In this document: positions 11,235 through 22,175 of the stretch, piece after piece
Layout of the letters: the number at the start of each line of letters is the position of its first letter
How positions within the stretch are numbered: position 1 is the first letter of the stretch
NCBI GenBank assembly: GCA_000750105.3
Contig: JPHH03000004.1
Span: 310,001-374,000 of the forward strand
Direction: 5' to 3'
From: Tolypocladium sp. Sup5 PDA-1
Taxonomy: Eukaryota; Ascomycota; Sordariomycetes; Hypocreales; Ophiocordycipitaceae
DNA: 64,000 nt
Position numbers and translations under genes: made by a program
Notes under the pieces: generated by a model
What the model saw: the letters and a program-made list of their open reading frames with translations, nothing else
Database searches by the model: none
What the model was told of the DNA's origin: nothing

Positions 11235-13426
11235 TCACGACTGCGGGCTGTCGTTGCGCCTCCTCGTCGCCTCCCTCCGCCTCTTGATGCCCTCCCACTT
11301 CTCGCGGACGGTGACCGCCTCGCCGCCCTGGCGGGCCCTCTCGCGGCCCTCGCCCAGCTCCTCGAGGTCCTTGGTCTCGAAGAAGCTCCGGCCGTCCTCC
11401 TCGACCACGCGGCGCTGCGAGTCGGGCAGGTACGCCCACGAGAAGATGGCGCCGAAGGCGGCGACGGAGCCGAAGAGCAAGAAGATGAGGCCCTGGCGCG
11501 TCTGGCTCTTGTAGGCTCCGTTGATGCCGTAGACGACGACGACAGCGACGATGCTGCCCAGCTTGCCGGCGGCAGCTGAGATGCCGTGGCAGGTGCATCG
11601 ATAGCACGTGGGGAATATCTCGGCAGGGATTATAAATGTCAGTGTGTTTGCGCCTATATAGCAGTTGGTTAGCATGTCTACGCTCCATTGGCTTGTATGC
11701 CCACGTACCAAAGTTGAACATAAAGTGGCACAGAGCAACAAACACCACCGTGGCCGGGGCTGCCGGCGACCGGTTGACTCGGTAATACACGCCGCCGGTG
11801 ATGACGAAGAAGACAGCCAGGATGAGAAACGACGCCGTGAGCCACTGCCGGCGGGGGATCCGGTTCGCGAAGAAGATGAAGCACACGCTTCCAGCGATGG
11901 ATGCTAGGGAAACTGTCAGGAGGTACTGCTTGGTCTGTTCTATCAAGACGTCGTAGATGGTGTTGCACGGGTGCATTGCGTCCGTCTGCCACACCGGGAG
12001 GCCGTTTTGCTGCCACGAGGGAACCAGAGACTGGCCACCAGGCAGTGTCGAGTTCCAGCACTCTAGCCGTTCGTCAATGGGCGTAGGGCTGGCCGTAGCC
12101 CACATGTCCGACAGCGTCCTTCGGTTATCCAAGGAGAGGCCGTAAAAGCTCACATCTAAGAAGAACCACGTGGCGGCTGTGCCGAGGAGGTAGTACCAGT
12201 TACCGTCGCGGATGAAGTAGTTGTACAGGTCTTCCTTTGAGAACTGGACGGGCATCGGCCGCGGGGATATCTCGGGGTGGACGCCGTTGGTCTGGGACTG
12301 CATCTGAAAGGAGTTGGCAAAGCCTCCAGAGGGCGCGCCGTAGACTCTCTGCGTGTTCTGGATGGCGAGACTGGGCTTGTTGCGGACCTCGAGGCTGTAG
12401 AGGCCGCAGTCGAAGAGGAAGAAGCGGAAGATGATGGCGAGGAGGGCGGGGACGGCGCCTGAGCCGATGACGATGCGCCATATCCCGTCGACGGCCTTGC
12501 GGCACTCGTCCGCGTGCGCCGTGTCGAGGCCGCAGCGCAGCGTCTGGAGTTTTTTGGAGTTGTCAAAGCCGAGCAGGACGAAGAGGCCGACCAATTGGGC
12601 CAGGGCCTGTCCGACGGGCTGCATGAGGAACACGCTGGAGAGCATAGTCGCGCGCGACTGGGTGCTGGACCACTCCGAGGTGATGACGGCACTGAGAGGG
12701 TACTCGGCGCCGATGCCTGGAGGGACACAACCGTCAGTTTCTCGCGACAAAGGGGGACACCGTGTAAGTTGATTGCGACGTACCCACGCCCATGACGAAG
12801 CGCCACCAGATAAACAGGCCAAGAAACGACAAGTCTCCATAGCCGTGGCTGCTCGTGGCTACTCCAATGGTCGAGACGATGACGAGAACCAGCTCAATGC
12901 CGTACAGGCGGGTCCGGCCGTACCAGTCTGCGAGAAAGCCAAAGAGGAGCTGGCCGATGACGGAGCCGAGCAGGGTGAAGAGGTTGATGAGGAGACTAGG
13001 CCATTGGCGGCCGTCGGGATAGTAGACAAAGGCAACGGAGGCGAGGATGACGTTGGTGGAGAAGAGGTTGTATCTGTTGGAGTCGGAAGTCAGAGTACGT
13101 CAGAGGCAGAGGTATATGGTTTGCGAAACCCAGAGTGAGGCTGAACGTACGAGTCGGTCAGGAAGCCCGAGGCGGCAACGCCCCAAATGCGCAAGTTCCA
13201 GGAATTCAGGTCGAGCTCGTATCGCAGCTGATGGCGGTCCTGTTCGACAGTCACTGGTCAGCACGGGATTGCACGTATCGTTGAGTCCCGTGAGCGGGCG
13301 GCGCACCTGGACATCCTGGGCGGGCAGGGCAGAGCTGTCGGAGCCCAGGAAGCCGCGGTTTCTGCGCCGAGTCGAGCTCGGATCGGCAGGCATGTCGTAC
13401 AGGTCGCGCTTGAGTTCGGCCAACAT
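11235..13426 (-). CDS. MFS transporter, phosphate:H+ symporter type
   Basis: The 641-aa model has five exons on the minus strand: 13307-13426, 13151-13239, 12784-13073, 11709-12716 and 11235-11653. It is a major facilitator protein expected in the plasma membrane. The first half includes GVAASGFLTDSYNLF, LLFGFLADWYGRTRLYG (an MFS loop motif) and GVGIGAEYPLSAVI. The second half includes DVSFYGLSLDN and ANTLTFIIPAEIFPT followed by YRCTCHGISAAAGKLG. These segments are characteristic of the fungal and plant phosphate:H+ symporter group that includes PHO84. A large hydrophilic loop sits between the halves, and the tail is charged. Substrate specificity (phosphate or a phosphorylated compound such as glycerophosphoinositol) is inferred from family only. 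Confidence 0.88.
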
Positions 13427-13437
13427 AGGGGGCTGTT

Positions 13438-13463
13438 GGGGTTGAGGTTGAGGTTGAGGTTGG
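13438..13463. repeat. (GGTTGA)n short tandem repeat
   Basis: Four copies of a GGTTGA unit lie just upstream of the transporter start codon, so in its 5' UTR or core promoter. It differs from the fungal telomere unit TTAGGG. Confidence 0.8.
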
Positions 13464-13629
13464 AGTCAAGTGTAACGTGCGGCTGCGTGCGCGGTCGTGA
13501 AGCGCTCAGGAGGCTGCGCAAGTCGACTCAACGGGGGCGGCTGCAGATATAGCGGCAGATCTGGCGCGAGGCGTCGCCGGGGAGAGCTTGACGGTCAACG
13601 ACTTGTGGATATGTCATGACCGCAAGAGC

Positions 13630-13682
13630 CAGGAGGAGGCAGAGGAGAGGCAGAGGAGAGGCAGAGGCAGAGGCAGAGGAAC
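13630..13682. repeat. Purine-rich AGAGGC repeat
   Basis: The sequence consists of degenerate AGGCAG/AGGAG units, almost pure purine on this strand. Fungal promoters often contain such tracts; a nucleosome-excluding role is possible but not shown. Confidence 0.8.
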
Positions 13683-15206
13683 AGAGTTTGGCAGCGCCGG
13701 CAGATGATGCGATGGGCAGGTATCCGTAGTGAGAGATGTGACGACGGGAAGCTGTCAGCTCTGGGGTGGTGGGGATGGCATCGTGGGAGGCGCATGTACC
13801 CGGTCGAGGAGCGCCATACAAGTACCAGGGAATGCCAAGCTGCCGGTACCAGCTTGGCCGCAGACAGCTGAGAGGATCAGCAGATGGCCGATGAGAGGTC
13901 TTTCAGCTGCAAAATCGAGTAATACCTTGAGGTACGGAGTACAAAGTACGAATACAGGCCAACGGCCCAGCGCGGGCACGTGGTGGAGGGACCCTGGGCA
14001 GTGGGCAGTGGGGAGCGGCCGGGCTAACGCTGGAGAAGGCGTCGTCTAGCCTCGTCGCGTTGGGAGATGTCGGTGGTGGCTTGATTAGGTTGATTAGTTG
14101 GCGGTGATGGTGAATCTCGTCGATTGTGGGCTGTCGCTCGTCGTTTGCTTTTGACGGGCGGTCGACGGGGTCTTGGGCCTTGCTGGATGAAGCCGGAACC
14201 TGCGCAAAATTGCGTCCATCCATGAGGTACTCCGTACCTCTGGGTACGTTGGTCGTCGGCGCGCCGAGATGGATATCACGTCCGCATAAGCGAACCGCAG
14301 CACTCGAGTCGAGCAGCTCGACGACGCATGAACGCTGCAAGAGGTGGGCAATGCTGGCCCGGGTGCGGCAAGGATGCCGGCCGCGAGCCAGGGCAGCGCT
14401 AGGCGCATCTGTGGTGTGGTTGAGGTGCGGGCGCGACATGGACGGAGACGACCATGGCAGAGCGAAGCTACGTTAAGGGTTCACGGCGGCTCGCCCCAGG
14501 CGTCGCAAGCCACAGACCCCACCACTACCGGCTGCTACAGCGCCTCCAGCCCATCACGGCGGCCGCCGCTCCCCCGTGCACGCTGCTCCCGCCTCTAGTG
14601 GAACGGGGCGGCCCCGCCGCGACATGCAAGCGCTTCGCTGCCAAGTGCGGTCCTCTGTCCACGGGTGCCTCAAGGCAGTCCGTACTCCGTACAGTAGATG
14701 CCCTCGCCCACGCCTACGCCCACAGACACACAAAGCCTCACGGCACGCTCCCGTCCTGCCGGCTCGGCCACTCACTCTCACCCTCGCCGTCGACATTGGA
14801 TCGTTCTGGCCTGCCCTCGCCTCCACCACCAGCGGGGACCCTCGCGCGCGGCACACGGAGCGCCTGTCCACGACCTTGAGCGTTGTTGGTTAGCCTCTGC
14901 TCAGTGCTCGCTCACAGAGGAGGGCCTGTCGTCACCGTCGCGCCGATAACCTACCTACCAGATCGGATACTATCATGGATCATGGCTCATAGTCCGCGGC
15001 CCGTTACCTTCCGAGGCACCGCTTGCCAGCATCGTCGTCGTCGGCCTCTTCTTCTCGCCGCCCCTCCGCCTCCCCGCCGCTGCAGTCACTTCCATCGTCG
15101 TCGTGACCCAGTGTCATGACACGCTCTCCGCGGACGGTCGCACCCAGATCGTCCTCGTCCTCGTCGCCGTAGCACCGAGTAGCTGCAGTTGCTCGCCCTC
15201 CGCAGC

Positions 15207-16614
15207 ATGGCGGCGGCCTCGTCCTCGTCCGGCTCCTCCTTCACCTCTTCCTCGCTCGGCCGTCCCCCCACCTACAGCCGCTCCTATACCAGTCCGGTCG
15301 ACTTGACCTGGACGCCCACCTCAGGCATTTCGACCATCTCGGCGCCGTCCACGGGGGGCTCTGCAGCTCCCCAGGCCTCGTCGCTTCGCCCGCTGGATCT
15401 CGGGCCGCCGGGCTATCAAGCAACCATGTACGACGGCCCAGGCCGCAACCGAGAATTTTTTTTACTCAAAATCTGACCCGTCGTTCTCGAAACAGAACCC
15501 TCTTCCAAGACACGCCAGACGAGAGAACCGTCTACCTGGGACCGTGGGAGGTGGTGGGCTCCGAGCAGCGTCGCGTCTTGTGGCAATGTAGCTACCAGAA
15601 CGAGCTGCTCGAGCACTACCGTGAGCGCCATTGCCCCCTTAGACTCGCCCAGATGGCGCCGAGGACGCAAACACTAAAACGTTGCCCAGTGCCATCGGAT
15701 ATCCCCTCGGAGATCCATCCCCATACCCTCCACTCGCGGCATCGCCAGTACCATGACCCCTCCGACATGGAACGGTACCTGACCTTTACCGAGCCGCATC
15801 GCATTCGATACACCACCGACGAGGGCGTCTGCATCCACGACCAGTACATCCCGGTTCGGTACGAATTCACCACGGTCGAGGGATCCCTCCAGTTCCAGGG
15901 CGACTTGCGACGGAGGGACATGATCAACTACTTTGACGTGGACGTTGCCTGGACCAACGTCCACGGCCGGACAGACGGCTTCGGCAAGGTCAAGGGCATC
16001 GGCGCAATCCAGCGCCTCAAGATGTGGCGCGATCGCTACACCACCTTCCACTCCATCAGCGTCCTGGCCAACAAGACGGATGGCCAGTACCGCGAGTACG
16101 ACGTCCACATCTTCGAGGGAGAGCTGCGGGGCCGCGACGACCGCGCAAAGCAGCTCCGGCTCAACGTCCGCGGCCGTCGAGGAAGTGCGCCAGACGAGAA
16201 CCCGCAGCGTCGGCCCTCGTTTGCCCAGCGTTTGCGACCGAGAGTGCGTTCAACGGGGCATGCCGGCCAAGTCAACCCCGAGCCGCCGAGCCCGTCGCAG
16301 ACGTCTGTCGACATCCGATACCTGTCCCTCCAGTTCAGCAGTCGGCAAGGCAAGTTGCACTCGGGATGAAGAAGCATCGCACAAAGGGGTAGCAGCTAAC
16401 GGTCGAGACAGACTACCGGCGCTTCCTGGAGGCATGGCTGTACGCCCACAGCTCCGATCGCGAGTTCCAAGGCGTGCCGTTTCCCCCAAACCACTTTGAG
16501 CTGCCTTCGCCGCAGATGCTGCCCGGGCAAGCGTCTGAGCTCCCTTCTCCCGAACTGTACCGCAGCCTGGACACGGTGCCCGAGCCCGACGACCAACAAG
16601 ACGGCGGCGACTGA
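15207..16614 (+). CDS. Conserved-looking protein of unknown function
   Basis: The 402-aa model has four exons: 15207-15427, 15496-15620, 15690-16349 and 16412-16614. The start is the second ATG in its frame (the first is at 15189). The N-terminal 75 residues are Ser/Pro/Gly-rich. A core from about residue 75 to 270 includes RTVYLGPWEVVGSEQRRVLW, YFDVDVAWTNVHGRTDGFG and RYTTFHSISVLANK and looks folded. The end includes DYRRFLEAWLYAHSSDREF and an acidic tail. The last intron (16350-16411) appears to use a GC donor (AAG|GCAAGT) with a CTAAC branch site and CAG acceptor. The intron at 15621-15689 is 69 nt without a stop, so its removal is a judgement from its strong GTGAGC donor. I do not recognise the family. 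Confidence 0.7.
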
Positions 16615-17105
16615 GGCACATGCAAAACAGACCAGCGAATCCAGACCACCGCCGTTGTGAGGAGGGGCTTTTCAGACCTAGGATGGCCCCGGGAGTGGCG
16701 GGGAGTGGCTGCGACACCATGCAGCAGCCCAGGGCCAGGCTGGCACGGCGTCTGCACAGGACATGCGAAGCTCCAATGGGCTGGAGTATATCGGCGCTGC
16801 ACCCTGCGAGCTTCGGATGGATCGGGGGCGTCGCTGCTGCGCGCAAAAAATCCCCCAAGTCAACGTCACCCCCTCGACACATGGCGTGTTGGCGGGCGAC
16901 GAAGCGATTGGACCCCCACCACCTGCAGCACCCCACGACGTCAGGCCACGACCCTGTCGTCATTGATTGACTGGCTGCGGCCTGCAAGCGGAAGCAGGAT
17001 TGAGATGGCATGAGAGCCTCATCATTCTCACCAAACATTGCATACTTGGCCAGCATCAATCAATCACTGCGCCAGCGGGTTCAGTCCGCCACCAACGCCG
17101 CCGCC
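16615..17105. other. Intergenic, acetate kinase promoter
   Basis: About 490 bases lie between the unknown gene and acetate kinase, both on the plus strand. No gene or repeat was seen. The sequence just before 17106 ends in CCGCC, a good translation start context. Confidence 0.6.
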
Positions 17106-18412
17106 ATGAAGGTGATTCTCTCCATCAACGCCGGCTCCAGCTCCGTCAAGATCTCCGTCTACTCGGCCGACAAGAATGCGGCCCCACGGCAGATCGCCGA
17201 CACGCAGGTCACCGGCCTCACCGCACCCCCGGCGCAGCTCAAGTACTCGCGGTCCGGCAAGTCCGTTATCAAGGGCAAGACGGTCGACGGCGACGTGCAG
17301 AGCCAGGACGATGCCTTCAAGCTCCTCCTGAAGACCCTCATCGACGACGCCGAGCTGCGCGAGGTCGCCTCCAAGGGCGACATTGCCATTGCGTGCCACC
17401 GCATCGTCCATGGAGGCGACTACGATGACTCCCAAGTCATCACCAAGGATACCTACCACCACTTGGAGGAGCTGAGCGACCTGGCTCCCCTGCACAACGG
17501 CGCCGCGCTGACCATTGTGGACTCGTGCATCAAGGAGCTGCCCGACGCCATCAACGTCGCCTGCTTTGACTCTCAGTTCCACGCCACGATCCCTCCCCAC
17601 ATCTCCACCTACCCAATTGACCAGGATATCGCAAAGAAGAACCGGTTGCGCAAGTACGGCTTCCACGGAATCAGCTACGCCTTCATCGCTCGATCGGTGG
17701 CAGACTTCCTTGGCAAGGGCCTCGACGAGCTCAACATCATCGCTCTGCACCTGGGCAGTGGCGCCAGCGCGTGCGCCATCAAGGGCGGCAAGAGCTGGGA
17801 TACGAGCATGGGGTTGACTCCCTTGGCAGGGCTCCCTGGCGCCACCCGCAGCGGGAGCGTCGATCCTAGGTGCGTGGCTCTGACTGACGTCGTGGGCATG
17901 GCTGAGGCATGCGGCTGACTGACCTCGACAGCCTCGTTTTTCACTACGCCAGTGACGTCGGCAAGCTCTCGCCGGCGTCGACGAAGCAGCTGCACATCTC
18001 CAAGGCCGAGGAGATTCTCAACAAGCAGAGCGGGTGGAAATCGCTCACGGGCACCACCGACTTTGGTGTCATTGCCGGCTCGGATGAGCCCCAGCACAAG
18101 CTCGCCTTCGACCTACTCGTCGACCGCATCTGCGGCTTCGTCGGCGGCTACTACGTGTCCCTGCAGGGCCAGGTCGACGCCCTCGTCTTTGCGGGCGGCA
18201 TCGGCGAGAAGAGCTCCAAGCTGAGGCGCGCCGTGGTCGAGCGCGCGGCCTGCCTCGGCTTCGCCGTCGACGAGAAGCGCAACGGCGGAGGCGGAGTCGC
18301 GGTGGTGCAGGACGTGGGTGCGGACGATGCCAAGCACCGCGTGCTCGTTTGCCAGACGGACGAGCAGTTTGAGATGGCGAGGGCGTGCGCGGCCAAGGAG
18401 GAGCTCTGGTGA
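17106..18412 (+). CDS. ackA: Acetate kinase
   Basis: The enzyme interconverts acetyl phosphate plus ADP and acetate plus ATP. The 414-aa product (exons 17106-17869 and 17932-18412, intron 62 nt) matches the acetate/propionate kinase family at full length. The signature SINAGSSSVK begins near residue 6 and places the conserved Asn at residue 8. HRIVHGG, FDSQFHATIP, YGFHGISY, LHLGSGASACAI and VFAGGIGEKS cover the substrate and nucleotide sites. In filamentous fungi this enzyme is usually paired with phosphoketolase rather than phosphotransacetylase; no partner gene lies in this window. The segment TRSGSVDPS carries Ser where bacterial enzymes commonly have Asp (RSGD). AATAAA occurs about 146 nt after the stop at 18558-18563. 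Confidence 0.96.
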
Positions 18413-19263
18413 GATTGAGCAGAGATGTGTCCACAGCAAATTTGTGGCAGAAATGTGGTGATTCTGTATATTCACCGCGGCGCGGGAGCGCGTATTAGAC
18501 GGATGACACACGTACGAATAACGAAGACGCTCGAGTCGTCAAGGCTATTAACTCGAAAATAAACAATGATACACTTATGAGAATAGAGCCACTTATATGC
18601 TCAGCTTGGGTGACCATCGAAAGACATCTGGCTCATGTCATCGGCATGCATGAGATTGGACCACGAGACATCAAGAGCCCATTACTACCCCCACTCACTC
18701 GCCGTGAATTGATGCCTTGCCCAAGCAATCTCTTGAAGCGGATTAACACCAATCTTGGGATCGTGCAGCGACTTGGCCGAAGTCCGTGGTCGACAAACAT
18801 GACGGGCAGTTGAAGCGCCCTCTCACCCTGCACTGCCTCGCGCCTAGATGGACACCGCCTGTGGTTTCGCAGCGCCGGTCTGATGACGCGTTTAGTATCA
18901 GGCTGTCGTTCTGGCGGTTGGGCTTGTTTCTTTTTGAGACTTTTAATGTCATTACGTCGCGTTGTGAGCGAGGCTTCTCCTCGGTATTAGACAGACTCAT
19001 CCCGTCTGGACGTCTACACTTCTAGCAAGACCAACTCACAACGAGTGCTTTCTGCTGCTGTTTGACACTGTCGCACCGTAGCCAATCCTGTTTCTTGATG
19101 CCGACCAACGCTCTTATTAAACCGGATCGCCACTCAGCACTGGCCATGTGTTTACCAGGTCGTTGCGAGTTCCCACTTACACCTCTCCTCAGTCCTCACC
19201 AACCAACTCACCACTCCCCCGCGGAATAGTATACAGGAAACAAAAGCAACCAGCAAAGAAACA
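18413..19263. other. Intergenic, no gene seen
   Basis: This 850-bp stretch holds the acetate kinase 3' UTR (with AATAAA at 18558) and the promoter of the secreted BPL_N-like gene. The start of the latter follows a CAAAGAAACA leader. No repeats or RNA genes were recognised. Confidence 0.6.
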
Positions 19264-20376
19264 ATGCACACCGGACGGATGCTCACCGTGGCGGCCGCCG
19301 TTGCGACGGCAGTAGCAGCGGGGGGTTCAGCATCGCAACAGCCAAAGGCACTCGTGTACCGCGGGCCCGCCGCCTGCCACGGCTGCGCCGAGGCCGTCGC
19401 CGGGCTGCTCGGCTCCTTTCCGCCGCGCGGCTTCAGCGTCGCCTTTGCGGGGCCGGGCGAGGACGTGGACGTGGACGAGGCGAGCCTGGCGGGCGTGGAC
19501 GTGTTTGCGTTCCCGGGCGGGCCGGGTGCGTTCTCTCCTTTGCTCATATATATCACCTCTCCGTCCCACTTACACGCGGCGGCGTGATGTGCGCGGAAAC
19601 TCGGGGTACAAACACTGACAGCGGAACAAACGCAGACCTCGAGGACGCCTGGGCCCTCGTCAAGAACTACACGTCTCCCCTGCAGTCCTTTGTCGCCCGC
19701 GGCGGGCACTACCTCGGCTTCTGCCTGGGCGCGTACCTCGCCGGCCGCACCCCGGGCTTCTCCCTCCTCCCGCCCGGCGCCGACGCCACGGACGAGATCG
19801 CGCAGCCCGGCGCGGAGGTCACCTCCGAGGCCGACGCCGTCGTCCAGGTCGGCTGGACCTTCGTCTCCGGCAGCACGCAGAAGAACCGCTGGCTGTACTT
19901 CCAGGACGGCGCCGTGGTGAAGGGGGTGGAGGACGGCCGGGACGGGGCCAGGGTGCTGGGGCGGTACTCCCGCAACGGGGACGTGGCGGCGTCGGTGACG
20001 GGCTACGGGCACGGCTGGGTCGGGGTCGTGGGACCGCACCCCGAGGCGCCGCAGGCATGGTGTACGCAGAACCCCTTCACAGGCAATCCTTCCCGTGTTG
20101 TTTGCTCCGTTGACCCGCAGCCCAGACTCCGTCGCCGCCATCGCGAACCCGGATGGCAGTACGCTCGACATCGGCCACGACTTCATCGCCGCGACGCTCA
20201 ACGGCGGCGGCAGCGGCGGGGCCGCAGCAAACGCAACCGCAACCGCGGCGGCGACAGGAAACACCTTCGTGGCCGGGGCAGGCCGCGCGCGCGCGAACCC
20301 GCTGGGCTGGATGGGGCACGTCGCCAGGGAGCTGTGGCGAAAGGGGCCGGGTGCGCTGATGGGACATGCTGTGTGA
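19264..20376 (+). CDS. Secreted BPL_N / amidotransferase-like protein
   Basis: The 312-aa model has three exons: 19264-19525, 19636-20061 and 20126-20376. An N-terminal signal peptide is evident (MHTGRMLTVAAAVATAVAAG with a likely cut near residues 20-25). The rest resembles the N-terminal domain of biotin-protein ligase (BPL_N), a class I glutamine amidotransferase-like fold. It has ALVYRGPAACHGC, FAFPGGP, then GGHYLGFCLGAYLAG with the nucleophile-like Cys, and YGHGWVGVVGPHPEAPQAW. There is no biotin ligase catalytic domain, so it is not a functional holoenzyme synthetase. Stand-alone secreted BPL_N proteins are known in fungi but their role is unclear. The C-terminal tail is Ala/Gly-rich. 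Confidence 0.8.
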
Positions 20377-21293
20377 CGGGGTCGCTCCAGCACGAGCAAA
20401 CAACAACTCCAACGAGACATAGGGCTTTTGAAATACCATGCACGAGCGGCGGATGCAGGGGCGACGGACCCTGGGCCCGAGACTCTGTACTTCGTACTTC
20501 GTATCTACTCATACAATGGGAACAAGCAAGCAGGCATGTGACGACAGTGGTAACAAGAAAAAAGCTGTGTGGTATCAATTGACTCTTTCCAGAATCGCGG
20601 GTCCCTCGTCTGATCCCCATCTCCCTCCACCTGGCAGCTATATACGCCCATTCCCTTGGCCAGCCAGCCTCTCGCCACTGCAATCGCGGCCTGGCTTCCC
20701 TGGCTGGCGAATATCCCTCACAAAGATACACCCGTCTCGTACACGAGGGGGGCGATTCTCCTCAGCCGGGAAGAGTCGCACAAGTAGAAAATATTTGGTC
20801 GAGGTTGAAAAATGCCTCCAATGCCCGTCCGATAACGCCGTTGAGTTTGCCGCCCCAAAGTGGTGCACGCCTGCGCGATGCGACGGCGGTAGACGTCCTC
20901 GTCTACTCTCCCGGCACCCGAAGCCTGTCGGCCGCAAAGGGCTGGAGGCGGGCAAAACCATCCAGAAAAGAGTCATGAGGTGCTAAATCGTGTACAGGCG
21001 ACCTCTATTCGTGTATTCCGACAGTCCCGAAACCCCGTTGTAAATCCAAGTGTGATAGCTGTCTGGGAGTTGAAAACGACCAATGCGTCAAATGCGCCCA
21101 AAAACGCCAGTGTCCTTTTGGTGGCTCCTTCATGGATGGCGTTCTGCGACCCCTCGCCCTAGTGCGAGTAGAATCGGAGCGTGGTCGCGATGGCTGCTGA
21201 AACGAAGGTGTGGAGACGCCCGCGCGAGGGCCGCCCGTGAGGTATTAGGCATTAGTTGACGTGTAACCGAGCAATCGCCTCGCCTCCCCCTCC
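20377..21293. other. Intergenic with an unexplained Cys-rich frame
   Basis: This 917-bp gap lies between the convergent stops of the BPL_N-like gene (+) and the FlbC-like gene (-). No full gene can be supported. A plus-strand frame between about 20976 and 21201 includes KPRCKSKCDSC and QCVKCAQKRQCPFGG, eight or more cysteines in regular spacing, but it has no in-frame ATG before that block. It may be an exon of an unrecognised small gene or a relic. Confidence 0.4.
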
Positions 21294-22175
21294 TCATGAG
21301 CTGCCCTCTTGGCACTCCACAGCCATTGCCAGCGCGTCGAGACCGCTGCTGGGCGTCCTTGCGGCCACTGGGCGGCTCAGGAGGGGGAGGTTCATGCCGC
21401 GCATGTCCCAGGCGGTGCCATTCGGTGAGGGCATCGGGTACTGCTGCTGCTGCTGCTCGCTTTCCCAGTGCGATGCCGCATCGCGGCTCCCGATGCTGCT
21501 CGTCGTCGTTGACGAGCGGCTCCGGCTCGAGGCGGTTGAGTTGCGGCGCGCCTCGGCCAGGGCCGCCTTGTGCGCACGGGCGCTGCCCGACGAGCGGCTC
21601 TTGTCCTTGTAGTGCGTTTCCAGGTGCTGCTTCATGTTGTCTGCGCGCGTAAACTTCTTCTGGCATCCCGGGTACGTGCACTGGACGGCCTTCTCGGCCG
21701 TGTGGATCTTGGAGTGGCGCGAGGCGTGGCCCGACGTGGTGAACGTCTTTTCGCAGCCGTGGCTGTCGCGATACCGGCAGGGGTACCGCTTGCCGGACCG
21801 CTGCTGCTCAGGCATCGCCGGCGTCGCCGAGCTGTCGTCGTCGAACGACGCCGACCTGCTGCTGTCCGTGTAGGCGGGGCGCTTGGCTGGAGGCGCATCA
21901 ATGGGGTAGAGAGAACCTCGCGAGTAGGCGTAGTCCACCGAGGGCGTCAGGGGGGAAATGGGGTCGTTGCTCATCTGCGAGTCGTAAGAGTCTGATCGCA
22001 GGAGCTCTGGCGTGTTTGGTGACGACGGGTTGCTGCGGGGGCTGGGGTACGGGCGAGCGAGGGCATGGCTGGAGGACTGGAAGGTCATCGGCTGCTGTTG
22101 TTGGTACTTGTCAAAGCCGCCGCTGTCGTCGTTGAGGAGCGAGACCTGACGGCCCGCGGCGTCGCGAGCTTGCAT
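21294..22175 (-). CDS. flbC: C2H2 transcription factor, FlbC-like
   Basis: The single-exon 293-aa product carries two C2H2 zinc fingers: C133-x7-C141-x12-H154-x3-H158 in YPCRYRDSHGCEKTFTTSGH, and C166-x4-C171-x12-H184-x3-H188 in CTYPGCQKKFTRADNMKQH. This finger pair matches FlbC, a nuclear activator of conidiation in Aspergillus and relatives. The N-terminal half is Ser/Pro-rich with a glutamine stretch near residue 25. The C-terminal part has SRSRSSTTTSS and a second Gln run. The start at 22175 is the first in-frame ATG; the same frame stays open upstream to about 23072 but without ATG codons, so a spliced upstream exon cannot be excluded. FlbC proteins are somewhat longer in Aspergillus. 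Confidence 0.85.
   Translation of the reverse strand: MQARDAAGRQVSLLNDDSGGFDKYQQQQPMTFQSSSHALARPYPSPRSNPSSPNTPELLRSDSYDSQMSNDPISPLTPSVDYAYSRGSLYPIDAPPAKRPAYTDSSRSASFDDDSSATPAMPEQQRSGKRYPCRYRDSHGCEKTFTTSGHASRHSKIHTAEKAVQCTYPGCQKKFTRADNMKQHLETHYKDKSRSSGSARAHKAALAEARRNSTASSRSRSSTTTSSIGSRDAASHWESEQQQQQYPMPSPNGTAWDMRGMNLPLLSRPVAARTPSSGLDALAMAVECQEGSS

Larger units (their letters stand above)
13427..15206. other. Divergent promoter region
   Basis: This 1.8-kb region lies between the starts of the MFS transporter (-) and the unknown gene at 15207 (+). It contains a GTTGAG repeat, a purine-rich AGAGGC repeat and three exact copies of the TACGGAGTA element or its complement (13933, 14228, 14683). Open frames here are short and overlapping, and none looks like a gene. 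Confidence 0.6.

Noticed and set aside
13438..13463. Telomere-like repeat
   Set aside because: The unit is GGTTGA, not TTAGGG, there are only four copies, and genes lie on both sides.
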